Assembly: GCA_025330725.1 (NCBI GenBank)
Contig: JAIWND010000001.1
Location: forward strand, 1,363,501 to 1,427,500
Direction: 5' to 3'
Length of the DNA stretch: 64,000 nucleotides
Source: Chlamydoabsidia padenii
Taxonomy: Eukaryota > Mucoromycota > Mucoromycetes > Mucorales > Cunninghamellaceae
Shown: positions 44,653 to 54,564 of the stretch, in pieces
Layout: every line of letters starts with the position of its first letter
Position numbering within the stretch: the stretch's first letter is position 1
Position numbers and translations under genes: made by a program
Notes under the pieces: model-generated
What the model saw: only the letters and a program-made list of their open reading frames with translations
What the model was told of the DNA's origin: nothing
Database searches by the model: none

Positions 44653-45505
44653 TCATGCATTGGGTACTACACCTTCTCCAGGTTCGAAGGTTTTGGACTT
44701 GTTTTCTGTCATTGATTGTACCAAAGCATTATCTTGACCATCCTTTGATTGGAATAATGCTTGAGCTTGGTCACGTTCCTATATACATTAAAGAAGAGGG
44801 ATTCCCCATTTAATACATTGCATACAAAGTATATCCACTGATGAACGTTTTACCTTTTGTTTAATTTTATTATAATCCAATACTCGAAGAAAAGGCATCT
44901 TGTAAATGACATACAATCGATAATGTTCCTTTTTAGTCACGGGGTTATCCAACAGGACTAGATGATGTAGTGTCGAGATAGAGGTAAGAGGTTCGATATC
45001 ACCGAGTTCTTCAAGGGAATTGTTGGTCAATATGATGGTGTTCAGCTGAGGAAGAGTAGTTTCCAATCCATCATCGATTTTCGATATACGATTGTTGGCG
45101 AGAAGAAGATGTTTGAGTCGAAGAAGTCGAGGAAAGTTACCGAGGACTCGTAAATCATTGTTGGTGAAGTCTATAGTGTCGTTCAAATCCTTTATATCAA
45201 AAGGTCATTAGTATTTACTTTTCCATCCCCACTTATATTCACTCACTTTAGTACCACCCAGGTTTTCAATAGCAGGAATCTTCAAATCTAGTTAATAAAA
45301 GGGTAAAAAAAAAAAAAAGGAGTGTTCGTCAGTCTATTAGGTTGATGTTTGTTGTTTTCAATGACGTTTAAAAAAAGACATTAAAAGAGTGGGACGCGAC
45401 ATGGAGGGAGTTTATATTGTACTTACTTCTTAACATCAGTTCCCGATCTTTAAGAGGATTGATGTGTGTGATGGAGTCATTAATCAAGTCGACAGTGAGT
45501 TTCAT
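44653..45505 (-). CDS. LEA1: U2 small nuclear ribonucleoprotein A' (Lea1)
   Basis: LRR protein of the U2 snRNP that pairs with U2B'' in the spliceosome. Exons 45505-45427, 45287-45247, 45189-44854 and 44778-44653 total 582 nt, 193 aa. The start MKLTVDLINDSITHINPLKD is the family signature. LRRs run through IPAIENLGGTKDLND, FPRLLRLKHLLLANNRI, LPQLNTIILTNNSLEEL and LHHLVLLDNPVTKKEHYR, with the LRR-cap YVIYKMPFLRVLDYNKIK. The C-terminal region is shorter than in animals (about 255 aa). A GGTCGGCGTTTAAA motif lies on its strand at 45609-45622. Confidence 0.95.
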
Positions 45506-45826
45506 TGTGAAGGAGAGAGCAAAAGTAAAGAAAAGAAGAGAAGGAAGGTGAATCGCTTTTTATTGGTGGCTGGGCAAATTCAGTGGTTGGTAAAAACAAC
45601 AAGAATAATTTAAACGCCGACCATTCGAAATGGGTTGGCAGCATGAATTATTGGTTTCCTGTTCAAATAATACACTACTTCCAAATGACATGTATGATAT
45701 TTTGATTATGATATACTTTATTACGTTTAAAAAAAAAAAAAGAAGAGAGATAAAAATAAAAAAGGTACTACATTATGCATGGTGGAAATACATGCGTAAA
45801 TAACAACAAGAGATAAAATAAACTAG
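45506..45826. promoter_or_regulatory. U2A' promoter and 3' flank of membrane-protein gene
   Basis: The motif at 45609-45622 is 104 bp before the U2A' ATG. An A12 tract lies near 45729 and AT-rich sequence follows. No gene. Confidence 0.45.
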
Positions 45827-47745
45827 TTAAGCTAAAGGACAAACGAATCCACCAGTAGCAGATGTTACCAAGACAGTAGGTCGATAGCCAAAAAAGTCCA
45901 ATCCCCAGATATGAAGAGTCATCCAAAACAAGAGGGAAAGTGATTCATGCTCTTTAGCTGATTGTGGATAAGAAGGTGGTGAAGGTGTGATCTGTCGAGT
46001 CGTGTTATTGTTGGATACAGTGGTGGTGTTGGTCGCCAATGTATTATTATTATTGTTATTACTAGTGTTAGTATTGATAGTGGCTGGAATCAATGCTGTC
46101 GTATTGTTGTTGCCATTAGTCGATTTCCCATCATCGTGATTCTTCAAGGTATCCTCCTCCGCCCGAGGTGCCAATAAGGATCGTTTCGCCAGTGGTGATG
46201 ATGAAGGCACACAAGCCTTTTTGAGACTTGCAAAAGTAGTATCCGAGATATCGCGTGCTTGATAATCCAAAGAGATCCCCAGCTGGACAGTCGAGATGGC
46301 ACGAGGGTCGAGTACCAAGGATTCTGGATGATCGTTCTGTAAGCCTTTCCCAATCACATTCCCCGTCAATACATCCTTGACAATAACATGAAGCTGTACC
46401 AATCGAGTCGGCAACACCCAGTTTTGTCGATTGTCCACCGTAAAGTTCACCATCCATTGACTTTCGAATTGGACATTTCCTACCATGGCACCTTGGTTTG
46501 TGGTGGTGACTTTAGCTGGTGAGAGTAAAGAAGCACCTTCGATTCGAATCAGGGGGGTCCGAGGCCAAAATATGGAGGAGAGGATGATGAGTAGTAAGGT
46601 GGTCAGAAATAGTCCAAATACCCGCCATCGTCGACCGCATCTACGTTGTTGTTGTTGTTGTTGTTGTTGCTGTTTTTGTTGTTTAGAGAGTCGACCACAT
46701 GACAAGAAACAGCAGCCAATCCAATATCCATTTTGATTTTTCTCTTCATCATCGTATTGCTGTTTGCCGTTGGGTTTATGTTGCTGTAGATCCATGTCAT
46801 GTTCTTCATCGCCAAGTCGAGTGGTGGAGGAAAAGTCACTGTCGTTTTCATGTCGTTCGTCTTCTTCATTACCTGTAGCTTCTTGGTCTTGTTGATAATA
46901 GTCGTTCAAAGATACTTGATAATAGATGTTGTCTTTTTCGTCACCTTCCAACTTTTCTACTTGATGTTTTGCAAGGAGTTCATTGTTCACCAGTGTGTCT
47001 TGACTTCCAAATGGGCGAGAGTAATGATTGTTACGATACAAAGAAGGTGAGCGTGATGGTAGTTCCAAGTTGAGATCAAGACTATCATTAGTTGGTGCTG
47101 ATAGATTATCTAATGGATGGATAATACCTATGTGTGTGTGTGTATGTGGGAGAGAGAGAAGGAAAAGAGGGGTAAAAGAATTAGTTCTAGAGCCACGGTT
47201 GATTTTTAACGACTGGGCGAGATTAAATAAATTGAAATCCCGCCCGAGTTGGGTCAAAATAGGAGTGAGGAAGGGGTTGGTTTAAAAGTTTTATTACCTG
47301 TAGTTGTACTAGATTCCTTTTGTTTCAAACAAGAAGATGTGGTTGATGTTGATGATAGTAATGAGCTAGACGATTTCATAAAAGCATCAGCAATGGTGAG
47401 TCTTGATGGATTAGGTCTGATAGCATGAATGGTGGCACGAGCGGGATTTGAATCTGTGGTGGTGCTCGACACTTTGTTCTCGGTGACGATAGGAGAAGAC
47501 ACATTAGATAATGGTGATGAAGTGAGAGGAGAATGTTGATATCCTGACATGAATCGATCGGCAATAGATAATCGAGGCACTGAAGACATGACGGGAGAAG
47601 AAGGTCGACGATCTGGTGAAGGTGGTTTCAATGATTGTGATCGACCTTTTGATGATTTTTTATAAGGATCATTAGGATGGAAGGAAGAGAGTGAGGATGA
47701 GGATGATCTATGTTGTAACTTGGGTCGTGTGTGATTCGTAGCCAT
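45827..47745 (-). CDS. Single-pass membrane protein with LEA2-like C-terminal domain
   Basis: Exons 47745-47298 and 47127-45827 give 582 aa in phase. Residues 1-~320 are disordered, Ser/Pro-rich then acidic (GNEEDERHENDSDFSS), with a Gln9 run and RRCGRRWR just before one TM helix (VFGLFLTTLLLIILSSIFW). The C-terminal part reads TPLIRIEGASLLSPAK, SQWMVNFTVDNRQNWVLPT, LVQLHVIVKDVLTGNVIGKG. This is the LEA2/WHy beta-sandwich pattern seen in fungal membrane proteins such as Tag1/Vac7 relatives. An Asn/Thr-rich segment follows, then a final hydrophobic end. The LEA2 call rests on pattern only. Confidence 0.68.
47232..47244 (-). promoter_or_regulatory. Motif GGCGGGATTTCAA inside the first intron
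   Basis: Sense-oriented copy in the 170-nt intron (47128-47297) of the membrane-protein gene. A second sense copy, TCGGGATTTGAAA, lies upstream of the gene at 48310-48322. Confidence 0.35.
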
Positions 47746-48695
47746 GGTTTTTTTTTTCTATGTATACAAGATTTCTAATAGGAATAAAATGAAAAATAAA
47801 ACGGGAAAAGGAAAAGAGAGAAAGATGAAAACAAGAAAAGGTATTTTAGACAGCAGCGGTTATTGATGGCAAAGGGAGTGTGTGTGTCTTCAAACTCCGC
47901 CACTCCTCGTTTCTTGGTGATGATTCCCTGAAGAAGCAATGCTTCTTGTGTTTATCCGTGCACTCTCTCTTTCTCTCTAATAGATGAACTTGGTAAGTTA
48001 TCATTATTTTTTTTTGGAAAGTAGGAGTTGACATGAGAAAGAGTTAGCTCCTTGCGTGCAATTTTTTTTTTGTGTTAGAGTAAACTCGCCCCTTCCCCTT
48101 TTATTATATAAATATATATTTCTCGTCGTACTAGTTTTAGTTCATCCTATGTATCAATAGAAAAGAATTAAGAGAGATTCCCTTCAATATGTCAAGAGGA
48201 CAGACAGTTCATGCAAAAGTGTCATTGTTCTTTTTGAATGTGGCACATGCCTTGCAGTTTTTAAAAGCCGACCACCCCGTCTAAAAATAAACCGAACAAA
48301 GAATCCATTTTTCAAATCCCGACACAGTCTTATCCGAGTGTGAAGGATATCAAAATGAGTTGAGATGTGAACTTTATGGTTAGATGACAAGGTCATCTTA
48401 ATAAAGTATTATGATATTTATGAATATGTAACTAGAAGCTTTCTACCATTCATCCATAATTACTATTTTTCTACATTCGAGTCCAAAAAGGTAGTACAAC
48501 TCACTAATATATTTTCAGCCAATTAGAATCTAGAATGGTAGTTTTGTATTTATTCACTCCCCTCCTTTTTTTTTTTTTTCTCTTTCTTTCTCTCTTTTTT
48601 GAATCCCCCCTCTCTCTCTTTACCTCCCCTCTTCCAACTCTCCCTTTCCACTCTTTTTCGTTTCAAAAAAGAAACCCTTACTATCAAACCAAATC
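47746..48695. promoter_or_regulatory. Divergent intergenic region with motif copies
   Basis: TCGGGATTTGAAA (minus strand) at 48310-48322 and GGTCGGCTTTTAAAA (minus) at 48258-48272 lie 40 bp apart. A CT-rich leader precedes the secreted-protein ATG (48549-48660). Small frames at 47846-48396 are not convincing. Confidence 0.45.
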
Positions 48696-49709
48696 ATGTT
48701 ATTGTCTTCACTTGGAGTCTTTGTGATGGCAGCTTTGGCTGGTCTTGTCTCTGGTCAACAAACACCCACTACAACTAATGGCACCTCATTGAATCCTGTT
48801 GCTACTCAATATGGCTCAACTTTTAAAAACGCAGGTGGAAAAGTACTGACTAGCTTTGTTAATGGTAAGTGGATCATCTAGAAAAAGTCAACTTGCTAAT
48901 ACCATCTTTTTTGTGATTATAGCTTATGTGATATTCTATGGTGATTGGTCTTCTGCCAACTCGACTAGCGATCAAAATACCTTCCTTGGCTTTGTGGATG
49001 GCATCTCTTCTACGAACTGGTTCTCTATATGTAAGTTAGACTTTTACTATAAAGATATGGTTAACTAATTGACCTCTACTTAGTGAAGGAATACACTGAC
49101 GGTAGCGGAAATGCGGTATCGGGACCTCTCAACCTAGCAGCAGCGGTACACGACACGGGCAGCGCTGGACTCAACCTGACTGATCACAACGCACACAAGA
49201 CGATTATACTCAATGCCGTGAAATCAGGCTACCTCTCGGAAAACAATCAATTGGACAGTAATGGGGTATACATCCTTCTTTTAGGACCCAACGTACACGA
49301 TACTGAATTCTGTAGCACCAACTGTGGTTACAACTCTTACAGCGACCAATTCCAATACATCTTCATTGGTTACCCTGGTGCTTGTCCCAACTTTTGTACA
49401 CCTCCGATGAACAAGGACCAATCACCCAACAATAGTCCTTCGATCGATTCGGTGATCACTCTCTTCTCTCATGAAATCCAGGATGTCTTGACTGATCCTC
49501 GTATGGATGCTTGGTCAGTACGTAATGGTGATCAAGTGGTCGAAGTCGGTGACTTTTGCTCGGGCTCTGGTACTTCTACTGAACAATGGTTTGGTAATCT
49601 GCAAAAGACAACAAATGGAGCAAGCTATAATTTGGAATTCAACAATGGGAAATACTTGGTACAAACGATTTATAGCAATGAAAAGAAGACTTGTTTGCTA
49701 TCAAAGTAA
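48696..49709 (+). CDS. Secreted EXORDIUM/phosphate-induced (PHI-1)-like protein
   Basis: Exons 48696-48864, 48923-49030 and 49084-49709 total 903 nt, 300 aa. Signal peptide at residues 1-20 (MLLSSLGVFVMAALAGLVSG). PHI-1 family features: VIFYGDWSS near the start, ILLLGPNVHDTEFCSTNCGY, FIGYPGACPNFC, and an HEIQDVLTDPRMDAW segment matching the family's conserved HE-x2-(E/D)-x2-TDP block. A GDFCSGSG end follows. The family is best known from plants (cell-wall/brassinosteroid-linked growth) and is also found in fungi; biochemical role unknown. Next gene is another secreted protein (CotH). Confidence 0.85.
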
Positions 49710-50153
49710 ACATCTTGGCTCGTCTTCTTTTATATATATATATATATAGTACAACTCTTCTCTACACTATCCATTTTGTATACCTGTTTTTATTTTATTT
49801 ATCAAACTTCCCCCTTCATTCAGTATAGGTATACACAGATTTAGTATCCTTTTGTGTCATTTTTTTTATATGTATATGGAAATAAAGAATAAAACTTGTT
49901 TGTATATCTTATCATTCTATCAGACCCCTTTGTCATTCCCAGAGTTGGTACCTTAATGCTTATGCTTAAAACGAATTCCAAACCAACCCGATTTGATTAT
50001 AATGCATGGTAAATAGTCTAGGTATGTACTCTGCCTCTAGAAAGTGATCTTTGGGGAATGGACCATCTTTCAGTATTAATAGACTGGGGTTGCTCCTTTT
50101 GTTTTTCTCTTCTCTTTCTTCTTTCTTTACTTATTAATAACAATACTTTTTGG
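49710..50153. other. Spacer between the two secreted-protein genes
   Basis: (AT)n at 49730-49747, AATAAAG near 49881 and a CT-rich leader before 50154. No gene. Confidence 0.5.
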
Positions 50154-52358
50154 ATGACTCGAAAAATCATACTAGGTATACTAGCCCTCATCCTCATAAA
50201 AAGTATAGAATCTAGACTCACAGACCTTCTCCATAGTATTCTCTTCGTTATGCTATGCTTTAGCCGTGGTCAATGCCCAATCATTCACTGTGGTTTCTCT
50301 GGCTAGTTTTAAAACCAATGGAACCACCATCCCTGCTGAACTAGGAGTAGAAATTGTGAACCCATCATCTCCAGAGGGCTCAACAATACACACCATGCAA
50401 CCTTACAAAGATCACCCATCAAATGCCATCCTTCACCACGTTGCTGTTCATGCATCATTCAAACCCCGCTCTCTCGACGGGTCTTTAAAATATCGCTACG
50501 TTCTCCTGGATCCCCAGACAAAAAACAAATTGGATAATGAGCCTTTTTATCGTACATTAACCACAGAGGCTACTTTGAATGAGGTATATGGTCGACCAGT
50601 TACTATAGATTCTGATATGGCTACTTTTCCTATGGTCACCTCAAATGATATGTTTCCTACAGGCTATGATCGTGTTGATAGTTTGCATCGAATGAATGAA
50701 GTGGTCACTTTACATATTCATGCTTCCCCTGAAGAAGTCAAAAAAATGCATGAAAACTACATTGATGAATCTGAAATCAAAGCCAATATCACTTATATCA
50801 GGTAAAGAAGCGAAAAAAAAAAAAAAACAGGGATCACCATTCTGGGCTAACTCATTCCCCCTTTCTTCAAGTTCCGACAAAGTCCATCAATTTAAATCAT
50901 GTTCGTTCGGTATTGGTGGGCGATCAACAAAACAATTCACGAAACTACCTTACAAGATTTCCCTACGAAAGAAGGATCATCTTGGTGGATTAAGGAAATT
51001 CAAGTTGAGAAGTACAGGATCGGACCCTAGTTATATTCGTGAAAAGTTGGTTTATGATTTACACCAAGCTGTGGGTCGTCCATCCTCATTGGCCAGTTTT
51101 GTGCGGTAATTGAAAAAACGATTTTTACCAAGGAAAAAAAAAAAAAAAAAGTCGGACACTCACTTCTCTTCCTTTCTTTCACTCTTTTGTTTAAAAAATC
51201 CATTGTAGTGTCTTTATCAATGATCAGGCGGTTGGACTCTTTTTACTAGCTGAAAAGTTTGACAAGACTTGGTTGCGTGAAGAATTCTATCATGGTGAAA
51301 AACATGCGTCGATTGGGGCTCTTTACAAAGCTGAAGGTGCGGTGGTCAAGGAAAAGTATTATGCGGATCTCAGTTATCATCATCACGATCTGGAATACTA
51401 TGATGCTCTCTATACATTGGCAGCCAGCAACAAGAACATGGATGGAATGGAAAGGTTTGTTGCATTTACACGCTTTATCGACGAACAACTCAAGTGGCAG
51501 GAAACACACCAGGACGAACTCGATGCCTCTATGGCCTTATGGGAATCCAGACTTAATGTAAAAGGATTCTTGGCAAAGTAAGTAATACCCAATTTATAAA
51601 AGATAATATCTCTAACTAGTAAACTTTTTTTTTTTGTGCTTAACAGTATGGCATTAGAATTCCTTGTTGGTGCCTGGGACAACTATATTCAAAACTCGCA
51701 AAACTACTACCTCTACGAGCGACCCACCACGAAGAAGAAGACAAAGAAAGAAGAAAAAGAAGACGACGATGATAATGACAAGGAGATTGGCATCATGGAC
51801 TGGGTGGCATGGGACTTTGACTATGCTTTGGGCAATGGACCGATCATAATGGACAGTTTAACCATTGGCGACTATCGCAACTTCTCCGGCATGCTCACAC
51901 GACCTCTGACTCGAGCCGTACTCACCATTCCTACCTATCGTCAACTCTTTGCTTCACAAATCCAATTTATCACTCAACATCTCTTGGCCCCTCCCATCTC
52001 CACTCCTGTGATTGACAGCCTGGTGGCCTTTTTGATGCCGGATATCGTATGGGATGCCGATCTACCTCGACAACGTGCTGGTTATAGCTTCCCTAGTATT
52101 TACAGCTCGGTGGTGGCCTCGGCTGCTGACATGGATATGGAGTCAGGGGCACAGAATCTTATACAATCGGGTGAAATGTCTGTGCCGGCAAACTTTGATC
52201 TGGGAATTGGCATTGATTTTGTTCTTAGGGTGAACTCCCAGGTGCCGATCGATCAAGCTATCACTGGTCCCACGGACTTTAAATCTCTTTTGGCCGTCAA
52301 GGAATTCATTCAACAAAAGGTGGATCATGTGGTTGAAGCAATGGGTCTCTCCGAATGA
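50154..52358 (+). CDS. CotH-family protein (spore-coat H kinase-like), secreted
   Basis: CotH proteins are atypical secretory-pathway kinases in spore coats; Mucorales carry many copies, some acting as host-cell invasins. Exons 50154-50175, 50237-50801, 50872-51105, 51209-51577 and 51647-52358 total 1902 nt, 633 aa. The first intron completes a signal peptide (MTRKIIL|VFSSLCYALAVVNA). Domain landmarks: KISLRKKDHLGGLRKFKLRS (phosphate-loop region), YIREKLVYDLHQAVG, INDQAVGLFLLAEKFDKTWL, and DWVAWDFDYALGNGP with the metal-binding Asp residues. A Lys/Glu/Asp run (about 422-443) is inserted before that motif. No GPI-anchor hydrophobic tail is visible, and the short invasin motif described for Rhizopus CotH3 is not seen. 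Confidence 0.9.
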
Positions 52359-52923
52359 ACAACGCTCCCCCTCCTTTTTTGATTATGGTATAGTATAGTA
52401 GTATATATATATATATATATAGACAACATAGGGTTAAATAGTTTTAGATTATACCTTTTATCTCTCTCTTTCTTTCTTTCTTTATACTTGTTAATAAAAT
52501 ATAAATGATATCTTATATAAATGATTGTTTAATTTGGTAATTGGCATCAAAGGGTTCCTGTTAATGCAATGAGAGTGTTGCCTCTGCACGACTTTCTCGA
52601 AATTCAAATCCCGATGGTTCAAATACCACATGGACTCAGGCAAACAAAATTCTTATTTCCTAGTCAGGTTCAGTCATAACCCTCAAAAGCTCACATAAGT
52701 TTTCTTTTATGTTTTCTATATGGTTACGTGATAAAGAATTTACTGAATAACCTTCAAGTGTTCAAACATTACAGCCAATCTCAATTACTACGACTTTAGT
52801 GCTTGAAGATTGATGAATTTGGAATCCCGCACATTTTCCCCATGATTAAAACCCTGCGGCCTCTTTGCTTTTTTCTTTCTTTCTTTTTTTCTTCTTTTTC
52901 CGAGACTTTATAAAGTATAGACC
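52359..52923. promoter_or_regulatory. CotH 3' flank and SNARE promoter
   Basis: (TA)n at 52401-52421, AATAAAATA near 52493. Motif copies ATTCAAATCCCG (52602-52613) and TTTGGAATCCCGC (52818-52830) are both in minus orientation, opposite to the SNARE gene; they are the main exception to co-orientation. Confidence 0.45.
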
Positions 52924-54010
52924 ATGGAAGAAGATCCTTTTGTCATTGTAGAAAAGTAAGTCAACATCTCTTCACAATAATAACACTAATGTTTTATTTA
53001 TATATACACTTGGGGTCAATACTAAAAGCCAAGTCAAGGAATCACTAGTCAATGCTGACAATCTTTATTCTTCATGGAAACGTATACGACAAACAGTCAA
53101 GTCAGCCAACAATCAAGAACTCTTACGGACCGCTGAAGAACTAACGTCATGTTTAGATGCCATGGAACAAGACCTTGATGATCTGGATGAAGCCTTAACA
53201 GCTGCCAAGGCCAATCCTCAACATTTCCACTTGTCTACCCATGTCTTGAATACCCGCCAACACTTTATTGCCCAGTCAAGAAATACCATTGAATCCATAC
53301 GGAATGCCATGATAAACCTTCCCTTCAAACAACAAGGCTATTCAACAGTAAGTGGTTAAGGATACTGTGCTAAACTGTATACGTTTTTGTTTATCAATCT
53401 TTTTAAATTCTCAGGCTTCTTCTCCTGACCAGGCTGGTGATTCCTTTATACCTTATCGCTCGGAAAATGATAACAACAAATTCATTGAAAATGAACAACA
53501 GCAACAACAGGTAATAGGTATTAAAAAAAAAAAAATAGGAAGAAATTGGTTTGGTTTGCTAATAGAATACGTGGACATTAGGTGCTGTTTAGGGAACAAG
53601 ATCAACATTTGGATTCTATGGCGGGTACCTTGATGAATTTAAAGGGTATTGCAGGAACAATGAATAGTGAAATCGATGATCATGTCATGTAAAGTATACA
53701 ATACCACCTAATGGAAATCGAAAACAATGTCTAACCACTCCTCGTTTGTTTATTTTGTCATAGATTACTAGATGAACTTGGCGATAATGTGGATCGAACC
53801 GAAGGAAGACTGAAACGAGCGATGCACAGGGTGACAGATATCTTACGAAAAGAAGAAGGTAAGAGAGGTTAATGCATTTTTTAGTGATACTAACTCATTT
53901 GGACCCTTGATTTGCAAAAATAAATAAAAATAGAATCCAAATCTGGCTATTGTGTGTGCTGTTTGATCATCATACTTATTATTTTGCTTGTACTAGTTAT
54001 TATCATTTAA
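52924..54010 (+). CDS. TLG1: Tlg1/syntaxin-6-like SNARE
   Basis: Qc-SNARE of the trans-Golgi/endosomal system. Exons 52924-52955, 53029-53347, 53415-53510, 53582-53688, 53764-53858 and 53934-54010 total 726 nt, 241 aa. The N-terminal syntaxin-6 domain reads DPFVIVENQVKESLVNADNL and continues to QDLDDLDEALTAAKANP...NTRQHFIAQSRNTIESI. The SNARE motif (REQDQHLDSMAGTLMNLKGI, LLDELGDNVDRTEGRLKRAM) leads to a C-terminal anchor (VCCLIIILIILLVLVIII) with two Cys before it that could be palmitoylated. The length matches fungal Tlg1/syntaxin 6. Confidence 0.92.
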
Positions 54011-54395
54011 TAAAGTTATATCTTGTTTGTCTTGTCCTAAATGATGTCTTTTTTTTTTTTTTTTTTTTTTTTTTTTGAAAAAAAAAAAAGGTGCTGTGAA
54101 GTTTGCCAATGCTGTCTTCTTCTCTCTCTCTAATATGTGTTTGTGTCAGGTCTTTGTATGCTCAAGTGGTTGCTTCACTAAATTATCTCAATATGAGCCT
54201 CATTATGGCTTAGGCGGATGTCTTGTTGTTATTTGTACCTAATGGGTTATTCCATTGGATCAGAAAAGGTCTCTGTTCGGTTACACCATAAAAACTTGGC
54301 AATCAGAGGCACAATAATCGGGGTTTGAACATTGGCCTTTTTTTTTTATGGTCAACTATTTTTTTGCCTTTCTCCTTCCTTTCTTTTTTTCGTCT

Positions 54396-54437
<42 letters not shown>

Positions 54438-54564
54438 CACACTCATTTATAACAAAACCCTTTCTTCCTTTTTACCTTGTACTTAACAGGAAGTCTATCT
54501 CACTACCCTTAGGCGACACCAAACCACCTATAACACGTTACCTGTATAACACATTCTTAAAGTC
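54011..54564. promoter_or_regulatory. Promoter of the P4-ATPase gene
   Basis: T tracts at 54050-54076 and 54401-54432, an A tract at 54080-54089, and CGGGGTTTGAAC (54319-54330), 235 bp before the ATG, in gene sense. No gene. Confidence 0.5.

Noticed and set aside
52601..52616. TTCAAATCCCGATGG considered as a tRNA B box
   Set aside because: B-box-like GGTTCAAATCC similarity is incidental. No acceptor stem, A box or cloverleaf can be drawn, and the same string is the recurrent promoter motif.
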